A stretch of 6,883 nt of DNA, taken from contig CAJOQS010000079.1 of the NCBI GenBank assembly GCA_905236925.1, positions 1 through 6,883 of the forward strand, in the 5' to 3' direction. Made by a program: the position numbers and the translations under genes. Below, piece after piece: positions 1 to 6,267 of this stretch; the first letter of the stretch is position 1; each line of letters begins with the position of its first letter. The notes under the pieces are model-generated. The model was not told where the DNA came from, searched no databases, and was given only the letters and a program-made list of their open reading frames with translations. The DNA comes from an uncultured Lachnospiraceae bacterium (GTDB taxonomy: Bacteria; Bacillota; Clostridia; Lachnospirales; Lachnospiraceae).

Positions 1-1985
1 ACGAACTCACCGATGCGCTTGGACGAATTTGCAACCGTCTCTGCACCGGTATCCACGCTGCGGCTGTCATCCGCAACGCTCTTTGCGCTTTCAGCTGTAG
101 CAGCAACAGTATTGGATACTTCCTCTGCGCTGGCTGCCTGCTCCTCGGAAATAGAAGCAACCGATGTAGCGATATCGTTAACCTTGCCCATCTGGCCTAC
201 CATGTTATTAACAGTTGTTCCTGCAGAAGTAAGCTCGGTAAAGATCTCGGCGAAGGTCTGTCCGGTAACGCTTACAGCCTCGCTGCTGACAGCGATATCC
301 TTCACGCTTATCTCGGACTGCTCCGAAAGAGCCTTGATCTGAACGGTTATGTCACCGATGATCTTACTGATCTCAGTAGTAGCGTTTGCACTGTCGTTTG
401 CAAGAGTACCGATCTCGGTAGCAACAACCGCAAATCCGCGTCCTGCGTCACCTGCTCTGGCCGCCTCGATAGAAGCATTCAGTGACAGGAGGTTGGTCTG
501 TGAAGATATCGAGTTGATCATCTCAACGATGGAATTGATCTTCTGTGCTGCCTCGTCAACCGACTTAACAACCTTGCTCATTTCGGTCATGGAATCGGAA
601 ATGGTGCTCATGCTTGACTGAACCTTCTCCATATCCTTATGGCCCTTCTGTGCCTTTTCAACGAGGTCGTTCATAACAGTCTTGGTCGAATCGCCCATTG
701 TCATCATCTCACCGACAGACTGGGCAAGCTCGGTGGCGTTATCCGCAAGATCGGTAACCGAATCGGCTACCCTGTCCATTGCCTCACGGATCTGGCCCAT
801 AGACTGGCTCTGGGCTTCTGCCTGTCCGCGCATATCCTCGGCGGCAAGGCGGCTGTTCTCAGCCTCCGAGAGCATGTTCTCGGTAATATCCTTCATTTCA
901 CCCAAAGTGCCGCGCATGCGCTGAACGTAATCATGCATGCAGTTATTCATAAGTCCGATCTCGTTCTCAGCCATCGATTCAACACTAACGGTAAAGTCGC
1001 CGTCGGCGATCTTGGTGATAGTATCGGTCAGCTGATTAACGGGCTTGGTAACCATTTTTCTGACCATAAGGATGATAGCTACGGTACAGATTGCAAGCAT
1101 TGCGGCAACAATAATGAACGTTGCGATCCTCAATGCATTAAGACGTTCAAGTACGGAGTCTCTTGCAACGAACGAAACAAGGTACCAGCCGGTGCCCCGG
1201 ACTTCGTCAACAGAAACAAAATACTTGTCACCGTCATTGTTTATAAGCTCGATAACATCCTTGGTGCCGGACTTGACTTCCTTGAAGATGTCCTGAAGGA
1301 ACTCGTCGTCACCGTGGTCGCTGACATCCGATCCGGTATAGCCTTCAATAGATGTAGCTACGATGCTGCTTCCCGAGAAAAGGATACATGTACCTGTTCC
1401 GGAGGGAGCATACTCACTAACCGCTGCGGAAATATTGTCAAGGAAGATATCAGTTGAAAGAACGCCGGTCTGACCGTTCTTCAGTGTGATAGCCCTGACA
1501 CCGTTAACAACGGCATTCTTGGTGTCTAGATCGATATCAGGCTCGCCAAGTACAACCCTTCTGGTGGTCTTACCGGTTATGTACCAGCCACGGGTCGTGG
1601 GATCGTAGCCTTCCGGAGGAACCCAGTCTTCGCCGTCGATAAAGGACTTGTCATCGAAAGCAACATAAACGTCATGCACCATTTCGGTGTATGCCTTCAT
1701 GCCGGGCTGAAGTGCGTTGTGGATCGCATCCGCGTCGGCATAATCGTGGATTTCGAGCATGTCTGCAAGCGAATCATAATAGTTCATGATGTCGCCCATC
1801 GTAACCGCGATATCGTTCGCATAGGCAGTAGACTCCTGTTTAAGTCTTTCCTGACCTTCTTCAGTTATTATGGACTTTGCATCCGCAAATATTATGGCCG
1901 CTACACCTATAATAAAGACAGCAAACAGTGTAAGCAGAACACGCAGGAGTTGGATACTGATTTTCTTGTCGAGTTTGCGTTTCAT
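1..1985 (-). CDS. Methyl-accepting chemotaxis protein with dCache sensor domain (C-terminal end cut by window edge)
   Basis: Transmembrane chemoreceptor that binds a ligand outside the cell and controls the CheA/CheW array. 661 full codons are readable without a stop. Basic N-terminus (MKRKLDKK), TM1 about residues 14-36, extracellular domain about 37-283, TM2 about 284-307, HAMP about 307-360, then a long heptad-rich signalling domain. The kinase-contact hairpin tip is plain: SQTNLLSLNASIEAARAG just before DAGRGFAVVA, with N503 and E507. A likely methylation stretch is ISEEQAASAEEV. The sensor has the dCache hallmark YDPTTRGWY (Y127, R132, W134, Y135) and GVLSTDI (D179); a second GTGWY lies near W267. 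The frame ends at IGEFV, where such proteins usually stop within about ten residues, so little is missing. Start ATG at 1985-1983 has GGGAGGA six bases upstream. It stands alone with its own promoter. Family assignment is certain; the ligand is inferred to be an amino acid or similar small molecule. Confidence 0.96.
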   Translation of the reverse strand, partial: MKRKLDKKISIQLLRVLLTLFAVFIIGVAAIIFADAKSIITEEGQERLKQESTAYANDIAVTMGDIMNYYDSLADMLEIHDYADADAIHNALQPGMKAYTEMVHDVYVAFDDKSFIDGEDWVPPEGYDPTTRGWYITGKTTRRVVLGEPDIDLDTKNAVVNGVRAITLKNGQTGVLSTDIFLDNISAAVSEYAPSGTGTCILFSGSSIVATSIEGYTGSDVSDHGDDEFLQDIFKEVKSGTKDVIELINNDGDKYFVSVDEVRGTGWYLVSFVARDSVLERLNALRIATFIIVAAMLAICTVAIILMVRKMVTKPVNQLTDTITKIADGDFTVSVESMAENEIGLMNNCMHDYVQRMRGTLGEMKDITENMLSEAENSRLAAEDMRGQAEAQSQSMGQIREAMDRVADSVTDLADNATELAQSVGEMMTMGDSTKTVMNDLVEKAQKGHKDMEKVQSSMSTISDSMTEMSKVVKSVDEAAQKINSIVEMINSISSQTNLLSLNASIEAARAGDAGRGFAVVATEIGTLANDSANATTEISKIIGDITVQIKALSEQSEISVKDIAVSSEAVSVTGQTFAEIFTELTSAGTTVNNMVGQMGKVNDIATSVASISEEQAASAEEVSNTVAATAESAKSVADDSRSVDTGAETVANSSKRIGEF

Positions 1986-1990
1986 GTAAT

Positions 1991-1997
1991 TCCTCCC
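1991..1997 (-). promoter_or_regulatory. Ribosome binding site of the chemoreceptor gene
   Basis: GGGAGGA on the minus strand, five to six bases before the ATG at 1985. It fixes this start, since the basic N-terminus and TM1 follow directly. Confidence 0.85.
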
Positions 1998-2018
1998 TAT
2001 ATTTATTTTTATGTGATC

Positions 2019-2047
2019 ATCTTACTCCCAAATTCGCTATTTGTAAA
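2019..2047 (-). promoter_or_regulatory. SigA-type promoter for the chemoreceptor gene
   Basis: Minus strand: -35 TTTACA (2047-2042, 5/6 to consensus), a spacer of exactly 17, and -10 TAAGAT (2024-2019, 4/6). The predicted start near 2012 gives a leader of about 27 bases that contains the ribosome binding site. I looked for a SigD-type (motility) promoter of the TAAA-N15-GCCGATAA kind and did not see one, so this receptor gene may be under housekeeping sigma control. Confidence 0.6.
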
Positions 2048-2070
2048 TACTTTTTTGCACTGTTTACAAA
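2040..2070. promoter_or_regulatory. Inverted repeat overlapping the chemoreceptor -35: possible operator
   Basis: Perfect 8-bp arms TTTGTAAA (2040-2047) and TTTACAAA (2063-2070) are separated by 15 bases, so the arm centres are 23 bp apart, about two helical turns. The left arm covers the whole -35 hexamer of the predicted promoter and the right arm lies just upstream of it. It sits before the predicted start point, so it would act as DNA rather than as RNA structure. The AT-rich setting makes a chance repeat possible, and no known regulator is identified. Confidence 0.35.
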
Positions 2071-2084
2071 AAATAATATACCCA

Positions 2085-2121
2085 AATAAAAAAGGCACAG
2101 ACCCTCACAGCCCGTGCCTTT
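2085..2121 (-). terminator. Rho-independent terminator of tdk
   Basis: On the minus strand, starting four bases after the tdk stop: 12-bp arms AAAGGCACGGGC and GTCTGTGCCTTT (2121-2110 and 2102-2091, two G-U pairs), a 7-base loop, then TTTTTTATTT. It separates tdk from the chemoreceptor unit downstream. Confidence 0.9.
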
Positions 2122-2125
2122 ATGT

Positions 2126-2689
2126 TCATTTAACCACGCCCTTCATATAGCACCTGTGGCACATCGCCACATACGCATCGTCAGCTCCGATAAGTATCTG
2201 CTCGCCATCGTAGATAACCCTTCCGTCGCGGTAGCGTGCATTCATCGTAGCCTTGCGGCCGCACTTGCACATTGTCACGATCTCGATGATCTTGTCGGCC
2301 AGCTCGAACAGACGCTTGCTGCCCTCAAACAGTTCAGTCTTGAAATCCGCACGCAGTCCGTAGCACATGACCATGGTTCCGGCGTCAACGATCTCGCGGA
2401 GCTCGTCGACCTGAGCCTTGGTAAGGAACTGAGCCTCATCAACGATAATATTGTCATAGTAGGCCGGAAGTACCGGAAGCACCTCACGAACGGTCTGGGT
2501 AGGTGAAATAAGGATCGCCTCCGCCTGAAGTCCTGCTCTCGACCTGATAATGTTCGCCCCGTCCCTTGTATCGATGCTGGGCTTGAGCATAGCCACCTTC
2601 TTGCCCTTCTCCTCAAAATTGAACCTTGTCATAAGCGCGTTTGCAGACTTCGATGCGCCCATTGCGCCGTAGTAGAAATACATTTTCAT
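2126..2689 (-). CDS. tdk: Thymidine kinase
   Basis: Cytosolic salvage enzyme (EC 2.7.1.21) that phosphorylates thymidine and deoxyuridine with ATP. 187 residues, the normal length for bacterial type II thymidine kinase. N-terminal nucleotide-binding half: YFYYGAMGASKS (P-loop, residues 8-15), DTRDG (40-44), and VDEAQF (83-88) carrying the predicted catalytic base E85. C-terminal half: the thymidine-binding lasso GLRADFKTELFEGS (111-124) and a structural zinc site C141/C143 with C177/C180. Layout and wording follow the E. coli-like branch (CxCGRKATMNAR, then GEQILIGADDAYVAMC). Odd point: the last P-loop glycine is Ser13 (ASKS, not AGKS). The start at 2689 is preferred over Met3 because AAGGGGTGA lies nine bases upstream. 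Single-gene unit with its own promoter and terminator. Confidence 0.96.
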   Translation of the reverse strand: MKMYFYYGAMGASKSANALMTRFNFEEKGKKVAMLKPSIDTRDGANIIRSRAGLQAEAILISPTQTVREVLPVLPAYYDNIIVDEAQFLTKAQVDELREIVDAGTMVMCYGLRADFKTELFEGSKRLFELADKIIEIVTMCKCGRKATMNARYRDGRVIYDGEQILIGADDAYVAMCHRCYMKGVVK

Positions 2690-2698
2690 AGTTATCGG

Positions 2699-2707
2699 TC
2701 ACCCCTT
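2699..2707 (-). promoter_or_regulatory. Ribosome binding site of tdk
   Basis: AAGGGGTGA on the minus strand matches AGGAGGTGA at 8 of 9 bases and ends nine bases before the ATG at 2689. It favours this start over the internal ATG two codons later (2683-2681). Confidence 0.75.
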
Positions 2708-2733
2708 GTTGATTTCGTTATTCACTATCTACC

Positions 2734-2762
2734 ATAGTAACATTTCGACAAGGCAAGGGCAA
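2734..2762 (-). promoter_or_regulatory. Probable tdk promoter with extended -10
   Basis: Minus strand: -35 TTGCCC (2762-2757, 4/6), spacer 17, -10 TACTAT (2739-2734, 4/6) preceded by TGT, which gives an extended -10 (TGnTACTAT). The -35 directly abuts the T-run of the upstream terminator. Predicted start near 2727. An alternative pair, TTGTCG-16-GATAGT, lies slightly further downstream, so the exact hexamers are uncertain. Confidence 0.45.
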
Positions 2763-2763
2763 C

Positions 2764-2795
2764 AAAAAACCTGCCGAGTAACAGGCAGGTTTTTG
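2764..2795 (-). terminator. Rho-independent terminator of the aminotransferase gene
   Basis: 11-bp perfect arms AAAAACCTGCC (2765-2775) and GGCAGGTTTTT (2784-2794), with an 8-base loop. The minus strand continues TTTTTTGTT. It begins about 15 bases after the aminotransferase stop. The A and T runs are nearly symmetrical, so it could stop transcription from either side. Confidence 0.93.
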
Positions 2796-2809
2796 TTTGC
2801 TTCTGTTCT

Positions 2810-4006
2810 TTATTCAAGATTGCTCAGGCAGTCCTTGATCCTTTTAAGTCCCTTCTCGATATTCTCCATGCTAGTAGCATAGCTGAGACGGATGTGTGTC
2901 GGGAAGCCGAAATCCGAACAGGGGATAACGGCAACCTTATAATCATTCAGGAGAATATCGGCAAGTCCGAATACATCGCCGACCTTCTTCCCTTTATAGT
3001 TCTTCTCGAATGCAGCGCTGACATCAACAAACGCATAGAACGCGCCGGTGGGCTTGAGCATCTTCGCAAGAGGCAGGCCGCTCACGAGCTCGTACATACG
3101 CTCGCTGCGCTTCTTAAACTCCGCTTTCATCTGCACCACCTTGTCCTGAGGTCCTTCAAGTGCCTCAAGAGCCGCCTTCTGAGCTATCGAGCAAGGATTC
3201 GAGGTCTGGTGTGACTGAATGCTTCCGATGGCCTTGGCTATCTCGGGAGCTGCACCTATATAACCTATTCTCCAGCCCGTCATGGCATAGGACTTTGCCA
3301 TACCCGAGCAGGTAATGGTCCTTTTGTATATCTCGTCGTTAAACGATGCGATGCTTACAGGTTCCTCGCCCGTATATATAAGGTTCTCGTACATCTCGTC
3401 CGCGATGCAGTAAATATCCTTCTCAACGATCACCTTCGCAAGGGCCTCGAGCTCCTCCCTGCTGTAGATCATTCCGGTAGGATTGTTCGGAGTATTGAGA
3501 ACAAAGGCCTTGGTCCGGGATGTGATCGCAGCCGCAAGCTGTTCGGGAGTGATCTTATAGCCGCTCTCGGCCTCGCATCGTACAAACACGGGAACTCCGC
3601 CGACAAGCTTGACCATCTCGGGGTAGCTGAGCCAGTAAGGTGCGGGGATAATGACTTCCTCACCCGGATTGACAAGTGCGGTAAAGATATTCGTCAGGGA
3701 ATGCTTTCCGCCGTTGCTGATAACTATCTGATTGGGCTCGTAATGAAGATGGTTAAAGTCCTTGAACTTCCTGCAGACAGCTTCCTTAAGCTCAAGTATT
3801 CCGCTCGCTGCGGTATACTTTGTAAAGCCCTCGTCGATGGCATTCTTGGCAGCATCGCAGATATTCGAAGGGGTTGCGAAGTCCGGTTCGCCCGCTCCGA
3901 AGCTGATAACATCGATGCCCTGCTTTTTAAGCTGTTTTGCCTTGTCGCTGATTGCAAGTGTTGAAGAAGGCTTAACGCCCTTTGCTCTTTCGGATAATCC
4001 CAGCAT
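2810..4006 (-). CDS. aspB: Class I PLP-dependent aminotransferase, aspartate aminotransferase type (subgroup I-beta)
   Basis: Cytosolic enzyme predicted to move the amino group between aspartate and 2-oxoglutarate (EC 2.6.1.1). 398 residues, full length for the family. Visible landmarks: FGAGEPDF (36-43), SNGGKHSL (97-104, phosphate-binding turn), YW (124-125, stacks on the cofactor ring), NNPTG (174-178, N175), DEMY (D203 to the pyridine nitrogen, Y206 to O3'), SGMAKSYAMTGWRIGY with Schiff-base K238 and R246, and HIRLSYA with R373, which binds the substrate carboxylate. All catalytic positions are intact. The GAGEPDF, AKSYAMTGWR and HIRLSYA wording points to the bacterial I-beta branch, whose members can also accept prephenate or other amino acids, so specificity is inferred. 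Start ATG at 4006 has GGGGGA about eight bases upstream. It is transcribed alone from one or two promoters in the gap upstream. Confidence 0.93.
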   Translation of the reverse strand: MLGLSERAKGVKPSSTLAISDKAKQLKKQGIDVISFGAGEPDFATPSNICDAAKNAIDEGFTKYTAASGILELKEAVCRKFKDFNHLHYEPNQIVISNGGKHSLTNIFTALVNPGEEVIIPAPYWLSYPEMVKLVGGVPVFVRCEAESGYKITPEQLAAAITSRTKAFVLNTPNNPTGMIYSREELEALAKVIVEKDIYCIADEMYENLIYTGEEPVSIASFNDEIYKRTITCSGMAKSYAMTGWRIGYIGAAPEIAKAIGSIQSHQTSNPCSIAQKAALEALEGPQDKVVQMKAEFKKRSERMYELVSGLPLAKMLKPTGAFYAFVDVSAAFEKNYKGKKVGDVFGLADILLNDYKVAVIPCSDFGFPTHIRLSYATSMENIEKGLKRIKDCLSNLE

Positions 4007-4039
4007 GATCGATTCCCCCGTGTCTTATTATCTTTCGAC

Positions 4040-4068
4040 ATTATATCTTAATCCGCCGCAAAATTCCA
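4040..4068 (-). promoter_or_regulatory. Proximal promoter of the aminotransferase gene (P2)
   Basis: Minus strand: perfect -10 TATAAT (4045-4040), spacer 17, weak -35 TGGAAT (4068-4063, 3/6). The start would be near 4033, giving a leader of about 27 bases with the GGGGGA ribosome binding site. The weak -35 leaves it less certain than the distal promoter. Confidence 0.45.
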
Positions 4069-4084
4069 TGTGTTTCTCTCACGG

Positions 4085-4113
4085 ACATATGAACGCCGCT
4101 CGCGTTCATATGT
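4085..4113. repeat. Perfect palindrome, 12-bp arms with 5-base centre, at the predicted distal transcription start
   Basis: Arms ACATATGAACGC (4085-4096) and GCGTTCATATGT (4102-4113) flank CGCTC. On the minus strand it begins six bases after the -10 of the distal promoter, so it would either be a dyad operator lying over +1 or form a hairpin at the very 5' end of the aminotransferase mRNA. On the plus strand it is followed by TTTT, but no plus-strand gene exists for it to terminate. In the minus direction no T-run follows it, so it is not a terminator for the kinase operon. Confidence 0.75.
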
Positions 4114-4118
4114 TTTTG

Positions 4119-4146
4119 ATTATAATCATGAACACGATTATGTCAA
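4119..4146 (-). promoter_or_regulatory. Distal promoter of the aminotransferase gene (P1), consensus at both hexamers
   Basis: Minus strand: -35 TTGACA (4146-4141), spacer 16, -10 TATAAT (4124-4119). Both hexamers match SigA consensus at 6/6. It lies directly after the T-runs that end the kinase operon and points at the aminotransferase gene 113 bases away. The predicted start falls about 4112, at the edge of the long palindrome, giving a leader of about 106 bases. Confidence 0.7.
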
Positions 4147-4150
4147 TATA

Positions 4151-4194
4151 AAAAACATATAAAAAAGGAGATGCCAACATATTGGGGCATCTCC
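4151..4194 (-). terminator. Rho-independent terminator of the response regulator/histidine kinase operon
   Basis: Minus strand: perfect 9-bp arms GGAGATGCC and GGCATCTCC (4194-4186 and 4175-4167), a 10-base loop, then TTTTTT followed by ATATG and a second T-run. It lies about 35 bases after the kinase stop and insulates the aminotransferase promoters downstream. Confidence 0.93.
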
Positions 4195-4229
4195 CTGTAG
4201 GATGTGTATCTGAATTCATTTGGATAATG

Positions 4230-6263
4230 TCACTGCACAAGCCCTGCGTCACCATCCGCAGACATAGCGGTATCATTTGAAACCGCAACTATCCTGTTCT
4301 CCACCAGCGGGAACCTGACAATTGCTTTGAACAGGTCACCGTCGGTCTCGATCCTTAATGTACCGCCCTGTATCTGGGCAAGGCTCTTGGCTATGGAAAG
4401 TCCGAGTCCGTTCCCCTCCGTATTTCTCGATGAATCGCCCCTTACAAAACGTTCCATCAGCTCTTCCTCGGAAATATCAAGCACCTCCTTGGAAGTATTC
4501 TTAAACAGAAACTGAGCCATATTGCCGTCACGCTCAAGAGTCAGGTAAACACGGCTTCCGGGCAGTGAATACTTGCAAATGTTGCCCATAAGGTTATCAA
4601 AAATACGCCACATATGACGGCCGTCAGCCATAATGTTCAGTTGCTCCTCAGTCTGTTTTATGACCGGAGTGAGCCCCGCTTCCCTAAGTCTTTCCTCGAA
4701 TTCACCCGAAACCTGGGTTAGAAGTACCGAGGCGTCGCAGATAGCGGGATGAACCTCGAGGTTACCCGTTGAAGCCTTTGAGGCCTCGACAAGGTCTTCT
4801 ATCAGCCTCTTAAGTTTTTCCGACTGACGTTTCAAAACTTCGGTGTATTCCACATGCTTGTCATTATCGCATTCTTCGTTTGCGATAAGACCGACATAAT
4901 TGATTATCGAGGTAAGCGGCGTCTTGATATCATGCGAAACATTGGTGATAAGCTCCGTTTTCATGCGTTCGCTCTTCATCCGCTGTTCTACCGCCACGCT
5001 CATGCCGTCCGATATACTGTTGAGTGTTTCCGCATGCTCCCTGAACTTCGGCAGCATACCTGTCGTATCAATCTTGTAATAAAGATTGCCCTCAGCAAGC
5101 TCCCTTGCACCCTCCTGAAGCTTCTTCACCTTCAGCGTAATATAGACAGCACCGCAAAGGACCACGAAGGACTTCATGATCAGAAGTACTATCGCACCGT
5201 CCGTTGCCCTCCAATGAGCCATAACGATCAGGAAAAGATTCACAAAGAAGTCAACACCGACAACAATGACCGCTTTCCACGAAAGAGGCATTGCAAGGAC
5301 AAGCTTTTTGATTCCGCTTCCGCACATCTTAATAAGCTTCCAGCCAAACTTCAGAATCTTCGTTATCAGCAATCCCGAAAAAAGGATACGGGCCTTCATT
5401 CTTGCAGCAAAGCTCATGCAAACGCCGAGTCCCATAGCAAGGAATACCGGTATCCCGACAGCGGCAAGTGCCAGTTCAAGTCGGCTGCTGTAGTTAACCT
5501 CAGTCATTCCCACAATATAGAGCATTGCAGCAAAAATTGCCGCAACCAGCATAACATCGAAGGGGATCACCGTCAGAGGCCCGGGGTGAACCTCTTCATC
5601 TTCTCTTCGCCTTCCCGAAACGCTCATAAGACCGACAAACGAAGCAACAGCAAGTACTCCGAAGGCAAACCCTATCGGGAATATCCATGTCCTGAGATCA
5701 TATGCCGCATTAATTGCCTTCTCCTGAAGTCTGTAGATATCGTTAACGGGCATGCCCTCCTTGAACTCGATCGTCAGGGTCTGCACGTTCCAGTCATACC
5801 CGTCTTCCCTGAACATATAAAGCCGGTATACCTTGTCGCTCTGATACCTGTAATCCCTGTTTATGGAAGCAAGCCTCCAGGCCGGATCGTCTCCCTGATG
5901 CCTGAACAATTCAATTCCGACAGTGAAGCTGTAGCTTTCCTTTGCAGCATTGTCGCTTCCCGCCGTTTTGGCGAAGATCGTCCCGTCCTCGTTGCGAACG
6001 GTAAATATCAGGTTTGACCTGCTTTCGTAAAGGTTAACACCGTTTTCCATCCCTAAAGAGCCGTAATTATACAGATCGACCCATTCATCCACCGCCGATA
6101 CCGTAACGACCTCTTCAAATACAGATTCCCGGCTTCTCTCGTAAAAACCGTACTCGGCCATCGCAACTACACCGATAATGCTGCCCGCAAGGGCACACAC
6201 CGAGATCAAGCATGTCAGGAACAATATGGTCTTCCCCGCAATGCTTCTGAAAAAATGCTTCAT
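4230..6263 (-). CDS. Sensor histidine kinase with six predicted membrane segments
   Basis: Membrane sensor kinase that should phosphorylate the response regulator encoded just upstream. 677 residues. TM1 about 12-35; extracellular domain about 36-191 (contains LIFTVRNEDGTIFAK, reminiscent of a PAS/Cache strand pair, fold not certain); TM2 about 192-214; a short charged loop; TM3 about 231-251; TM4 about 262-288; a basic amphipathic stretch 289-328; TM5 about 329-350; TM6 about 356-376; HAMP-like linker to about 430; HisKA with NVSHDIKTPLTSI, phospho-acceptor H444; ATPase domain with N box DNLMGN (556-561), F box ERFVRGD (604-610) and G2 box GNGLGLSIAKS (617-627). The usual DxGxG G1 box is absent; FKNTSKEVLDIS stands in its place. 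A tail of about 23 residues follows the ATPase domain. The start lies four bases after the regulator stop, so the two genes are cotranscribed and probably translationally coupled. The signal is unknown. Confidence 0.95.
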   Translation of the reverse strand: MKHFFRSIAGKTILFLTCLISVCALAGSIIGVVAMAEYGFYERSRESVFEEVVTVSAVDEWVDLYNYGSLGMENGVNLYESRSNLIFTVRNEDGTIFAKTAGSDNAAKESYSFTVGIELFRHQGDDPAWRLASINRDYRYQSDKVYRLYMFREDGYDWNVQTLTIEFKEGMPVNDIYRLQEKAINAAYDLRTWIFPIGFAFGVLAVASFVGLMSVSGRRREDEEVHPGPLTVIPFDVMLVAAIFAAMLYIVGMTEVNYSSRLELALAAVGIPVFLAMGLGVCMSFAARMKARILFSGLLITKILKFGWKLIKMCGSGIKKLVLAMPLSWKAVIVVGVDFFVNLFLIVMAHWRATDGAIVLLIMKSFVVLCGAVYITLKVKKLQEGARELAEGNLYYKIDTTGMLPKFREHAETLNSISDGMSVAVEQRMKSERMKTELITNVSHDIKTPLTSIINYVGLIANEECDNDKHVEYTEVLKRQSEKLKRLIEDLVEASKASTGNLEVHPAICDASVLLTQVSGEFEERLREAGLTPVIKQTEEQLNIMADGRHMWRIFDNLMGNICKYSLPGSRVYLTLERDGNMAQFLFKNTSKEVLDISEEELMERFVRGDSSRNTEGNGLGLSIAKSLAQIQGGTLRIETDGDLFKAIVRFPLVENRIVAVSNDTAMSADGDAGLVQ

Positions 6264-6267
6264 TTCG

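Noticed and set aside
639..1457. Long plus-strand open frame opposite the chemoreceptor gene (272 residues)
   Set aside because: It is antisense to a clear chemoreceptor, with no family resemblance and His/Asn/Cys-rich wording typical of a shadow frame; no convincing ribosome binding site was noted.
1986..2125. Possible SigD (motility) promoter or c-di-GMP riboswitch before the chemoreceptor gene
   Set aside because: No GCCGATAA-like -10 was found, and the predicted leader of about 27 bases is too short for a riboswitch.
4085..4117. Palindrome plus T-run as a plus-strand terminator
   Set aside because: There is no plus-strand gene to its left for it to end; the T-run belongs to the spacer next to the -10 of a minus-strand promoter. 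A role against antisense transcripts cannot be excluded but has no support.
4007..4229. Possible riboswitch or small RNA in the longest intergenic gap
   Set aside because: I saw no conserved core of a known riboswitch class; the gap is accounted for by a terminator, two promoters and a palindrome.
4854..6017. Plus-strand open frame of 387 residues opposite the histidine kinase gene
   Set aside because: It is fully antisense to a well-supported kinase, rich in His, Arg, Lys and Cys without any recognisable domain, and has no promoter or terminator of its own.
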